Shown one piece after another: positions 1 to 8,588 of a stretch of 64,000 nucleotides of DNA. The stretch comes from CAIYUC01 sp963682005 (GTDB lineage Bacteria > Bacteroidota > Bacteroidia > Bacteroidales > FEN-979): assembly GCA_963682005.1 (NCBI GenBank), contig OY820914.1, positions 5,084,001-5,148,000 on the forward strand. Reading direction: 5' to 3'. The position numbers were made by a program, and so were the translations under genes. The notes below the pieces were generated by a model that saw only the letters and a list, made by a program, of their open reading frames with translations, searched no databases and was not told where the DNA came from. Each line of letters starts with the position of its first letter. The stretch's first letter is position 1.

Positions 1-221
1 CAGTATCAATTATCTTATTCATCATTGCATTTTCGTTAGTACAAATGCCAATGATTGTCCGTTTAATTTCTAAAATTGTTTTATTGGGCCTGTTTCCGAT
101 AAGTCTTTACTATCTCAACTTCTTTGAAGAAGTTGAGCTACAACGGTTATCAGATATTTGGAGGGATTGGAAAAATCCGGGTAAATGGATGGCCAATTTA
201 AAAAGATTTGCAAAAGATTGA
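1..221 (+). CDS. C-terminal fragment of a membrane protein, possibly a polysaccharide flippase
   Basis: The reading frame beginning at base 3 is open from the window edge to a TGA at 219-221, giving about 72 residues. The first ~50 are strongly hydrophobic (two likely membrane helices), followed by a basic amphipathic tail ending in KRFAKD. It lies 35 bases upstream of a methyltransferase in a surface-polysaccharide locus, so the last helices of a Wzx/MATE-type O-unit flippase or an O-antigen polymerase would fit. No family motif is visible in this fragment, so the function is inference from neighbours only. The start codon lies outside the window. Confidence 0.5.
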   Translation, partial: VSIILFIIAFSLVQMPMIVRLISKIVLLGLFPISLYYLNFFEEVELQRLSDIWRDWKNPGKWMANLKRFAKD

Positions 222-256
222 TAATGCATCGTCCTGGTTATTAATAACAAAGTTTT

Positions 257-931
257 ATGACTGCCCCAGTAGATAAAGAAGAATTAAAGAAATTATACAA
301 CCAGAATTATTTGCAGCCATTCGACAAATGGACTGATGATAACATACAGGTTACCAGCCGGATAATTACTAGGATCAGCCGGTATTTACACCGACAGGGA
401 TTTAAAATCGAAAGCGCTAAGAAGTCTTTGGACATTGGTTGTGCGAAAGGCTATTATACGGAGTCTTTACGTTGGGCAGGGTTTGTATCTTATGGTCTGG
501 ATTATTCTGATAATGCTATCGAAATAGCCAGGAAGCTATTCCCTTTATGTAAATTTTCCATAATGGATGGTTTTGATCCTGATCTCAATGACAATTATGA
601 TTTCATCTTTATGAAAGGGTTTTCCGGCACTAATACCCATGATCTGGGATTTGTGATCGGGATGTGTAATAAATATATTCGGCATTTAAACCCGGGAGGA
701 TGGTTAGTTGTTGCTTATTCTTCTGATTATTCTGGATTTGAGAAACCAAACGAAACTGCTAACTGGAACATGAAAGAGATTGAGCATGTTTCACAAAACC
801 TTAACGGAGTTGAATTCGTTGGTCTGGAATATTTCAGTTACCACCCTGTATGGAGGATGATCAGGTTTTTAATGAATTCTATAGGAATTAAAAGGAAAAG
901 CTTCTTCTATATGATGTTCAAATCAGCATAA
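257..931 (+). CDS. class I SAM-dependent methyltransferase
   Basis: The 224-residue protein has a Rossmann-type methyltransferase core. Motif I is LDIGCAKGYYTE near residues 58-69, the acidic end of strand 2 is in YGLDYSDNAIEIA near residues 79-91, and FIFMKGFS corresponds to motif IV. These are the SAM-binding landmarks of Methyltransf_11/25-type enzymes. The substrate cannot be read from sequence; the position between a membrane-protein tail and a deacetylase-like gene suggests modification of a sugar or lipid-linked glycan in polysaccharide biosynthesis. It is co-directional with the next gene, nine bases downstream. A cytoplasmic enzyme is expected, as no signal peptide or membrane segment is seen. 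Confidence 0.8.
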   Translation: MTAPVDKEELKKLYNQNYLQPFDKWTDDNIQVTSRIITRISRYLHRQGFKIESAKKSLDIGCAKGYYTESLRWAGFVSYGLDYSDNAIEIARKLFPLCKFSIMDGFDPDLNDNYDFIFMKGFSGTNTHDLGFVIGMCNKYIRHLNPGGWLVVAYSSDYSGFEKPNETANWNMKEIEHVSQNLNGVEFVGLEYFSYHPVWRMIRFLMNSIGIKRKSFFYMMFKSA

Positions 932-943
932 TAATTACCTGTG

Positions 944-1735
944 ATGTCACAATTGATCCATGGATTAAAGAAAAAGTTGTTTCAGAAATCGAGATTGTCT
1001 GAGTATAGCTCACTTCTGGATTATGCACTTGAGAATGGATACAAGGTAACTTCATTATCAGATTGGTATGAACATGGTTTTTATCCTGGTCAGAAAGTGT
1101 TGGTTTTGAGGCATGATGTGGATTACAATCCTGCGGGAGCCTATAAAATGTTCCTGATTGAAAAGGAGAAAGGTGTTAAGTCAACATTCTATTTTCGCTG
1201 GTCAACGATGAAAGATTCCGTAGTAAGAAAAATATTAACGGACGGTTTTGAGGTTTCGCTTCATTATGAAACTCTGGCGACTTACTGCAAGAAACATAGA
1301 ATTTATTCAAAGCAGGAGGTGACCGAAGATGTAATGATCAAATGTAAAAAGATGCTAATTAAGGAGATAGGCAAGTTTGAGTCACTATATGGAAAAATCA
1401 AAACGATATGTTCCCATGGTGAGATCTGGAATATGAAAGTTGGCATTCCGAATTATGTAATTCTTAACGAAGAATTTTGTCTGGAGCAAGGAATATTATT
1501 TGAGACTTATGACCAGGCTATTCTTTCAAAATTTTCAAAGTATATTTCCGATAGTTCGATCAATACAAATCATCAATGGAAATACGGAACAACCCCAACT
1601 GAAGCAATAACCAATCATGAGCCAAGTATCTGTATCTTAACACATCCGCATCATTGGGATTATAATATACTTCGAAATTTCATTATGGTCCTTTCTTATT
1701 TGAAAATAAAGATCAAATGGATATGTTCTAAATGA
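944..1735 (+). CDS. polysaccharide deacetylase-like (NodB-fold) protein
   Basis: This 263-residue protein carries VLRHDVDYNP near residues 49-58, the metal-binding motif of NodB-type carbohydrate esterases (catalytic and metal Asp), then STFYFRW. A later SLHYETL and the C-terminal LTHPHHW can supply metal-ligand histidines. The fold is that of family 4 carbohydrate esterases, whose members remove N-acetyl groups from glycans. No signal peptide is evident, so it probably acts on a cytoplasmic intermediate, as in other polysaccharide clusters. An in-frame GTG at 941 precedes the ATG at 944; the ATG is preferred. The N-terminal part (residues 1-45) is outside the conserved domain. Confidence 0.7.
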   Translation: MSQLIHGLKKKLFQKSRLSEYSSLLDYALENGYKVTSLSDWYEHGFYPGQKVLVLRHDVDYNPAGAYKMFLIEKEKGVKSTFYFRWSTMKDSVVRKILTDGFEVSLHYETLATYCKKHRIYSKQEVTEDVMIKCKKMLIKEIGKFESLYGKIKTICSHGEIWNMKVGIPNYVILNEEFCLEQGILFETYDQAILSKFSKYISDSSINTNHQWKYGTTPTEAITNHEPSICILTHPHHWDYNILRNFIMVLSYLKIKIKWICSK

Positions 1736-1799
1736 CTAGTAATTTTTATAAGTTTGAATTTAATTGCTAACAATTTCAACTCCAACCATTAAATAATAC

Positions 1800-2849
1800 A
1801 TGCTAACTATTAAAATTACAGGTAATTGGATGAGAAAGTCTACTCCTCGCATTTACCGAGTTATAACAAAATTTTTCAATTTCCTACAAAAAAAGGATTC
1901 TATATATATCATTGACTATCTGGGAGGAAGCTTCAAGGATTACATTTCTAAATACCCTATGGAAGAAAAACTATCATCATTAGTGAAGGGTTTGGATGAA
2001 AAATCCAAAAAAACAATTGCAATTATTTATCTACGATTATTGAATTATCCAGAGAAATCATTCAATGTCAAAATTAATCCTATTAAAAATAAAGTAATTG
2101 GAGGCTTATTGGACGAAGAAATCCAAAAATTATATATTCGAAAGATAATAAGGGCTTTAAATTTAAAACTGTTAAAATCGAACATTGAAAGTTCAATATT
2201 TTATTATTATCATGGTTTAAAACTATTACCCAAACAAGTAAATAAATATGTTGAAGAAGGAGACTTCATTGACGTTGGTGCCTATATTGGAGAATCGGCA
2301 GTCGCTTTGCAGCTTTATAAATATAAAAAGATTTTTTCTATTGAAATGTCCCAAACTTCCATTATCCGATATTTAAAAACACTTAAAGCTAATAATATTT
2401 CCCCTGAAAAATTTACCATTATTAACTATGCAATTGCCGTTAAAGATGATCTTCCTCCCTATGTTTTTACAGATAGTGGAGCTGCTGGACTTTCAATTAA
2501 AAACAATCATGTTTCAAAAAATAACACAATTCAGGTTCAAAGAAAATCTTTGGATTCTATTGTTAACATGTATAAAATAAAACCCGTATTCATTAAAATA
2601 GATATCGAAGGTGCAGGTATGGATTGTATTATAGGCGGAATAAATACAATTAAATTATATAGACCAATATTATCGATTGCGATATACCATAATCCAATTG
2701 AATTCTTTGAGATCAAGCCTTACCTGGAATCAGAATTATCGAATTATCATTTTTTAATTAGAAAATTAAGTAATAAAATCCATGACAATAATTGTCATGC
2801 AGAAGTTATCCTTCTTGCTTATCCAAAAGAGTGTACTTATGAATCCTGA
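1800..2849 (+). CDS. FkbM family methyltransferase
   Basis: The 349-residue protein has the FkbM-type methyltransferase domain in its C-terminal two thirds: FIDVGAYIGESAVAL near residues 159-173 (SAM-binding loop), IFSIEMSQ at the next strand, and IKIDIEGAGMDCIIGG near residues 268-283, the characteristic (K)xDxEG motif. FkbM enzymes O-methylate sugars or polyketides; here a glycan target is likely from context. The first ~140 residues are lysine-rich and not recognised. Base composition is clearly more AT-rich than in the genes beyond 12 kb, suggesting horizontal acquisition. The last 11 bases overlap the likely start of the next gene. Confidence 0.8.
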   Translation: MLTIKITGNWMRKSTPRIYRVITKFFNFLQKKDSIYIIDYLGGSFKDYISKYPMEEKLSSLVKGLDEKSKKTIAIIYLRLLNYPEKSFNVKINPIKNKVIGGLLDEEIQKLYIRKIIRALNLKLLKSNIESSIFYYYHGLKLLPKQVNKYVEEGDFIDVGAYIGESAVALQLYKYKKIFSIEMSQTSIIRYLKTLKANNISPEKFTIINYAIAVKDDLPPYVFTDSGAAGLSIKNNHVSKNNTIQVQRKSLDSIVNMYKIKPVFIKIDIEGAGMDCIIGGINTIKLYRPILSIAIYHNPIEFFEIKPYLESELSNYHFLIRKLSNKIHDNNCHAEVILLAYPKECTYES

Positions 2850-3687
2850 TTTTAAGCACTTTCTGATAACTCAATTCAATTTACGATCTTTTCCTAAAGG
2901 TGTAAAAGGAAACGAAAATTGGATTAAATGGACCAAAAAGCGAATAGATATATTTAAAACATATTGTCTACCCTCCATTTTAAACCAATCAAATAAAGAC
3001 TTTTCTTGGTTAATATATTTTGATAAAGATACACCAATTGAGTTTTCGTATATAATATCAGAACTTAAACGATATAGTTTTATTTATCCATGTTTTACTT
3101 CTGGTTTTGAGGGTTTTAATCTTCAGTATATTAATGATATTAAAAAAATAATTGCAGCAGATACAAAATGGATGATTACGACAAGAATGGATAATGATGA
3201 CTGTTTTGAAAAGGATGCAATAAATACAATACAAAAACATTTTAGGAAATCTGATGAATTTTTAATCTCATTATCCTCAGGTTATACTTTAAATCTACAA
3301 GACAATTTTCTTTCTCATTATTACTACCCAATGTCACCTTTTATTAGCCTAATTGAATTAACAGAGAAACCTGTAATTAAGGGAATATTTTTCAATTTAC
3401 ATACAGAATGGGATGGGTTGAGATTGGTTATTTTCAAAGAAATATTAAAAAGGAATAACAAATCCATTTTTATTCTTGACAAACCATATTGGATTCAGCT
3501 TGTACATGGTGAGAATGTATCAAATACAGCGAAACGAGGTTTCCCAGTGCTATATGACAAATGCTTAAAGAATTTTGGAATCCCTAATAAATCTAAGAAA
3601 CAATCAATTCTACAGATATATAAGTATTATAATTATGTTATTTGGAAAAGATATTTGAAAGCTATGATTGTTAAATGCTTCAGCTAA
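2839..3687 (+). CDS. putative rhamnosyl-transferase family glycosyltransferase
   Basis: The protein opens with FKHFLITQFNLRS and contains RIDIFKTYCLPSILNQSNKDFSWLIYFD-type sequence and TTRMDNDDCFEKDAI, matching the Putative rhamnosyl transferase family (GT-A-like, PF11316). RMDNDD near residues 115-120 resembles the DxD metal and nucleotide-sugar motif. The start is taken at 2839 because conserved sequence begins there and it overlaps the preceding stop by 11 bases, a typical coupled start; an upstream ATG at 2782 would add 19 residues inside the previous gene. It probably adds a sugar to the surface polysaccharide. Composition is very AT-rich. Confidence 0.7.
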   Translation: MNPDFKHFLITQFNLRSFPKGVKGNENWIKWTKKRIDIFKTYCLPSILNQSNKDFSWLIYFDKDTPIEFSYIISELKRYSFIYPCFTSGFEGFNLQYINDIKKIIAADTKWMITTRMDNDDCFEKDAINTIQKHFRKSDEFLISLSSGYTLNLQDNFLSHYYYPMSPFISLIELTEKPVIKGIFFNLHTEWDGLRLVIFKEILKRNNKSIFILDKPYWIQLVHGENVSNTAKRGFPVLYDKCLKNFGIPNKSKKQSILQIYKYYNYVIWKRYLKAMIVKCFS

Positions 3688-3724
3688 ACTATACTAACTA
3701 TATGAAGGGAACTTCAGGAAAAAC

Positions 3725-4921
3725 TCACTTAATATTTGTATACGTATCAATTAGCTTTTTACCAAAGTTCTTTAAATTGTATTCGTTTAAAACAGCTTCT
3801 CTACCATTCTCACCGAATTTTTTACATAACTCTGGGTTATTGTAAAATAATTTAACCTTCTCTGCCAAATTTTTGGGGTTATCACTTTCAAACACTAATC
3901 CACACTGTCCATCGTCTACTATTTTTACTTGAGGAATACAATTTGAAACTAAAATGGGTTTAGAGAAAAGCATATACTGAAATACTTTATTAGCAACACC
4001 CGATTCATGTTGTGGATTTTTAAGGATCGGAGAAATGCATAAATTGCTGCAACTAATATAAGATGGCAGAAGCGAAATATCTTTCCATGGGAAATGGGTT
4101 ATTGCGCTTTTTATCTCAACATTATTTAAGTATTCAGAGAATTGCCTCATGTCAATTTTATCAACTGGACCTATTAATAAAAGCCTGATGGGATACTTTT
4201 CTTTTCGTAAAATCTTCAGTGCTTCGAAACATGTAAATATTCCTCTTCTTTCACTAATTCCTCCAAAATAGAAAATAACAAATTCCTCACTAATATTTAG
4301 AATATCTTTATTTATCGGAAATTCAAGCAATTCTGGCACATTGGGAACATTAGGGAATACAAAAATTTTTTCACTTTGTAATCCCTGATATTGAGCAAGT
4401 AAAGATTCTTTATAATGTTCACTTAAAACAATAAGACTTGCTGCAAATGACAAATATTTTCCTTCCTTCTTTTTCCATTTCCAAGGTTGAATAAAAAATT
4501 TTTGGGGAAATTTAATCGCCCAATTATAAGTCATTACGGCAGCGGGATAATTCTCATGCAAATCGAGGATCATTGGCAATTTTGTATTCTGGATTGCAAG
4601 ATGTGCAGCTCTAGACATATAAAGGTCATGAACATGTAGCACATCTGGCTTGCAATTTTTAATAAAGTCACTTATTTTTTGCGCCCAAATCCATTCATAA
4701 ACTGGACAAATTGTCATCAATCCATAAAGTTTATTCTTCATGGACTTGGACAGGGTAAAATGTTCAACATTTATTTTGCCAACCTTTTGTGGTAATTTTC
4801 GATTCTCGAAACTCAAGCAAAGTACTGAAACCTGAAAACCAGACTCAGATAAAAATCTAGTTTCATTGAGTACCCTAATATCATTAAAATACTCGTTATC
4901 GACAACAACGCCTATTCTCAT
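3725..4921 (-). CDS. GT4-family glycosyltransferase
   Basis: This 398-residue protein has the two-domain GT-B architecture. The N-terminus is MRIGVVVDNEYFNDIRVLNE, the acceptor-domain start typical of family 4 transferases. The C-terminal half has FYFGGISERRGIF (start of the donor domain, near residue 217), LLLIGP, and HESGVANKVFQYMLFSKPILVSN, the E-x7-E-like donor-nucleotide motif. Such enzymes transfer a sugar from a nucleotide-sugar donor to a lipid-linked acceptor at the cytoplasmic membrane face. It is convergent with the rhamnosyltransferase-like gene (37 bases between stops). No terminator hairpin is obvious in that gap. Confidence 0.85.
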   Translation of the reverse strand: MRIGVVVDNEYFNDIRVLNETRFLSESGFQVSVLCLSFENRKLPQKVGKINVEHFTLSKSMKNKLYGLMTICPVYEWIWAQKISDFIKNCKPDVLHVHDLYMSRAAHLAIQNTKLPMILDLHENYPAAVMTYNWAIKFPQKFFIQPWKWKKKEGKYLSFAASLIVLSEHYKESLLAQYQGLQSEKIFVFPNVPNVPELLEFPINKDILNISEEFVIFYFGGISERRGIFTCFEALKILRKEKYPIRLLLIGPVDKIDMRQFSEYLNNVEIKSAITHFPWKDISLLPSYISCSNLCISPILKNPQHESGVANKVFQYMLFSKPILVSNCIPQVKIVDDGQCGLVFESDNPKNLAEKVKLFYNNPELCKKFGENGREAVLNEYNLKNFGKKLIDTYTNIK

Positions 4922-4984
4922 AATTTCCTGTAAACAAAATCCCTAAATATTAAATGTTTTGTACCATTTGATTCTTATCAGGAT

Positions 4985-7900
4985 TCAATCACTAATACAT
5001 CGGATTGATAATGCATTTATTATCAAGGCAGGATAACTGGAGACACTAGGGTCAGGTCGGTTCATTGAATGACTCCACGCTCTCATCGTCCCATAGGTTG
5101 AAGAGGACCAGAAAAATGTTGCAAAATTTTGAAATTCTGGGTTTTGATTAAAGAATACCGCCCCTTCAAGAAGGCTGTTGAACCCTGAGAATCCCGACGA
5201 TTTCAAAGGATCTGCAGCAAATGCATTTCCTGCAAAGAAATTGAACAGCCTCAACCATTCAATCTCTGATGGAACATGCCACTCGGGTGGACATATTCCC
5301 TGTCCTTCGACTATGTTACAGTATTGCATAACCTCGTCCCATTGATAAAGACCTCCAGATTCATCGCATCCACTAGGAATATTATTGTAACAATAATATT
5401 CGGCTAAGCAATTATCCCTTTGTGATATATTCTGAAGCAAAAATATACCATGACTCAAATTACCAGCCATCCAACATTGATCCCCAAACAATATTGTGGG
5501 GTATTTCTTAAAATCTCTAATATCATTGAGTGTATTACCACAAATAAATGGTGAGGGAGGCCATACTGCAATATTTCTTATGGAAGTTCCTGTACATCCA
5601 TAACTATTAATATATGTATAACTGACAGTAATATTTCCTATTACTAAAGGTGCAAATTGCCCTGAGATTGAATTAACCCCCTCACCAGAATAAATCCCCC
5701 CTAATGGAGTGCCTCCCCTTAATTTGAATGGTTTTGCATTCAATGTAGTCGTTGTGTCGAAGCATGGAGTAAAAATCACCACAGGTCGGTCCATTATACT
5801 CATAACCAGTGTGTTACTTATAGCAGGATTCCCAATTATACAATTCTCATTGGACCATAGTACACAATTTATGGTATCCCCCATAGAAGGAGTGTATGTG
5901 TAAAACGGGTTGTGTCCTCCTACTAAAAGTCCGTTTATGTACCACTGATATACTGGTACTGTACCCTGATTCACCCCGTGGGACTCTAATGTTACTGGGG
6001 AACCAAAACATACAGGGTTTGAGGATGCAGAGATACTATTGCTGACCTGATTCAACGAATGCACAATCATACAGATATTGTTTGACATTATAGGACTATT
6101 CGAAACACAGGCAGAATTAGAACTCAATTTACAACTTACACAATCACCATTAATTGGGTAATATTCAAATATAGAGCTGTCACTCCCAACAGTTATTCCA
6201 TTCACATTCCAATGAAATTGAGGGGATGATCCAGCATTGGAAGTTGTCGCAATAAAAATCACGTTAGTTCCATAACAAACGGGATTTTCGGAACTTGAAA
6301 TTGATATACCAATATCCACACTTGGCAAAACGGTAATGCAAATCGTGTTGGAAAATGTGGGGTTACCAATAGGACATTGAACATTTGAAGTTATCCGGCA
6401 ATTCACACAATCCCCATCAACAGGGATGTAAGAATATGCTGAACCTTGTGATCCAATTGATAATCCATTAACAAACCAATCGTAGATAGGCTGATTTCCC
6501 GGATTTCCAGCATTTACTGTAAACACAACCGGTGAACTTGCACACACAGTGTCATTGTCGGTAACTATACTTATATCAACATTCACTGGAGGGTTTACAT
6601 ACAATTGTACTGTATCACTCCTAGTACATAATTGGGTATTTGTTGCTACAACAGAATAAATGCCTGAAATGTTTGCAGTATAGGTTTGGGTTGAACCAAT
6701 AATAAGCTGTCCAGTGGTTAGATTGGACCAAACATAAGAACATCCAACACAAAAACCCGCATCATATAATATTTCCTGTCCTTCGCAAATTGTGTCGTCT
6801 GGGCCAAGATCAACGATGGGGATAGGTGAACTTGAGATGTTGATAGTATCACTTGAACTACATCCCCACCTAGAAGCTACAACGTAATATGATCCCGCAT
6901 TGGAAACTGTGATTGTGCGTGTGGTAGCTCCTGTGGACCAAAAATAACTTGAAAAATTTGGTCCTGCATCAAGCACCAGTGAGGAACCTTGACAGATTGC
7001 TTGATCATCACCAAGGTAAACTAATGGTTGATTCATAACGACAATTGGTTTGCAGATGCTTGTCATGGTTGGTAAACCTTCATCTACAATTAGTTGAATA
7101 TTGAATGTTCCTTCTGAATTATAAGTAAAGGAAGGTGGGTTGAATAATGCAGATGAAGGAACACTTGAATTGTTACAAGGAGGGAAGGTGAGCCTCGTAA
7201 GCGTTCCATTTCCACGGTTTGTAATGTATGCATAAAGCGTATCATTTTGTCTGAAGAGCTCTGAAAAACTATGTGGGTATGACAGATTTCCAATGTTGCC
7301 AAGAAGTTGGCCGTTGACACCACCTGCAATTCCAAATGGGAAAGATAATTTCCCTAATTGGCCAACCGCTTGGTAATTTACCCAATATCCCGTTGTGGCT
7401 TCACAATCACGTAGAAGCGTCAAACCTAATCCATAATTAAAGTAACCTCCCGGATTTCCGAGATTTTGTGCTGAGGGGGTATTTAAAAGAGAGGTCCCGA
7501 AAGCAAGGCGGGCCAAAGAATTGTTACCCATTGTCACGAGACCATACCACATGCTGTTTTCCTGAATCAAACAAATACTGTAAGGAGAATTCAGCACACC
7601 CAAGGTGCCTAAAATGATAAAAGAGGGAACACTTGAAAGGCTATTCCCAAAATCAATCCTAACCAAATTGTTACTAGTCTGTCCTACAACAAAACCAACC
7701 CATGAATTTCCTTCTTTTAATATTATTAGACCATGACCAAAAACGAATTCGGAAACTGGTCCAATATCAGATGCTGTCGGAATATTCCAAAGAGAACTGC
7801 CGAAGTTTAAACGAATAATTGTTGAATTTCCTCCTGTCAAATAACTGTTGATGAAACCATACCAAGCTCCATTATCATATTTCACTTGTATACCCTCTTC

Positions 7901-8518
7901 ACTGAATTGGATCAATCCAAATGTACCCAGATTTGTCCAACTGATCGGATTATTACGAAAACTGTTACCATGGAAATACCTAATAACACCAACCCCCTGA
8001 CAGCTAATAAACGAAAAACAATCATTGCCTTGCTTTACCAGTGTAATATATGTGGGAATGCTCAGCAATCCACCTGGATTACCTATGTTCACACCTGAAG
8101 GGTTATTGTTGGCACTTCCAGAGCAGAATGTCCAATAAAACGTAGTTCCTCCTTGTGTAAAATTTGTTATGATTACCGGTGAACCTGTACAAACTGTATC
8201 AGGCACCTGAAAGTCTCCGTCCATTGGATTGATAGGATGGTGTAAGTTGTTCCAAACATATAAATTCTCAAATATTGACAATGGCACCATGGGATTAATC
8301 AGTTGACACTCATTCCTATCCCGAACATCATCTCTCGTTTCGAAGGTTAACAAATATTTTAACGAGATCGCATATGCTGAAGTTAAATTATAAAAAAAAC
8401 ACTGAAAACAGATAATGATAAAGATAAGTCCAAAAAACCACCAATTTTTGAAATTCCTTTCCCCTTTGACATTCAGAATCTTAATTTTTTGTATGGTTGC
8501 TGCAAGCCAAAAATCCAT
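4985..8518 (-). CDS. large secreted mosaic protein: propeller-like repeats, Ig/PKD-like repeats, C-terminal FISUMP domain
   Basis: The 1177-residue protein has a hydrophobic export segment at about residues 28-50. A cysteine-containing PKD-like block follows (VCTGSPVIITNFTQGGTTFYW near residue 108). Residues ~145-440 hold five to six degenerate ~55-residue units with the pattern WxGxI...IxRLxFGxSLxxxPSxxxLGxxG, which looks like a beta-propeller. Two SPRC/Ig-like modules follow (ICQGSSLVLDAG, ICEGQEILYDAG), then three ~85-residue Ig-like modules each with NPVCxGxxV and VNGxxVGxxSSxxxYxPxxGDCV. The C-terminal ~170 residues (WMAGNLSHG, CPPEWHVPSEIEWLRL, FWSSS, SIRCISD) match the Fibrobacter succinogenes major paralogous domain. 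An exposed adhesin or matrix role is likely. No type IX C-terminal signal follows the FISUMP domain. Confidence 0.75.
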   Translation of the reverse strand: MDFWLAATIQKIKILNVKGERNFKNWWFFGLIFIIICFQCFFYNLTSAYAISLKYLLTFETRDDVRDRNECQLINPMVPLSIFENLYVWNNLHHPINPMDGDFQVPDTVCTGSPVIITNFTQGGTTFYWTFCSGSANNNPSGVNIGNPGGLLSIPTYITLVKQGNDCFSFISCQGVGVIRYFHGNSFRNNPISWTNLGTFGLIQFSEEGIQVKYDNGAWYGFINSYLTGGNSTIIRLNFGSSLWNIPTASDIGPVSEFVFGHGLIILKEGNSWVGFVVGQTSNNLVRIDFGNSLSSVPSFIILGTLGVLNSPYSICLIQENSMWYGLVTMGNNSLARLAFGTSLLNTPSAQNLGNPGGYFNYGLGLTLLRDCEATTGYWVNYQAVGQLGKLSFPFGIAGGVNGQLLGNIGNLSYPHSFSELFRQNDTLYAYITNRGNGTLTRLTFPPCNNSSVPSSALFNPPSFTYNSEGTFNIQLIVDEGLPTMTSICKPIVVMNQPLVYLGDDQAICQGSSLVLDAGPNFSSYFWSTGATTRTITVSNAGSYYVVASRWGCSSSDTINISSSPIPIVDLGPDDTICEGQEILYDAGFCVGCSYVWSNLTTGQLIIGSTQTYTANISGIYSVVATNTQLCTRSDTVQLYVNPPVNVDISIVTDNDTVCASSPVVFTVNAGNPGNQPIYDWFVNGLSIGSQGSAYSYIPVDGDCVNCRITSNVQCPIGNPTFSNTICITVLPSVDIGISISSSENPVCYGTNVIFIATTSNAGSSPQFHWNVNGITVGSDSSIFEYYPINGDCVSCKLSSNSACVSNSPIMSNNICMIVHSLNQVSNSISASSNPVCFGSPVTLESHGVNQGTVPVYQWYINGLLVGGHNPFYTYTPSMGDTINCVLWSNENCIIGNPAISNTLVMSIMDRPVVIFTPCFDTTTTLNAKPFKLRGGTPLGGIYSGEGVNSISGQFAPLVIGNITVSYTYINSYGCTGTSIRNIAVWPPSPFICGNTLNDIRDFKKYPTILFGDQCWMAGNLSHGIFLLQNISQRDNCLAEYYCYNNIPSGCDESGGLYQWDEVMQYCNIVEGQGICPPEWHVPSEIEWLRLFNFFAGNAFAADPLKSSGFSGFNSLLEGAVFFNQNPEFQNFATFFWSSSTYGTMRAWSHSMNRPDPSVSSYPALIINALSIRCISD

Positions 8519-8588
8519 ATATCGAAAATGAATATCAAAAATACTGTTTAATTTTTATTTCTCCTTGTTTTTATTAAAATTAGCCATA

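Noticed and set aside
4985..5100. Type IX sorting domain on the 1177-residue protein
   Set aside because: The C-terminus is the end of a FISUMP domain and lacks the GxY/PAGxY and KxxLxx features of a sorting signal.
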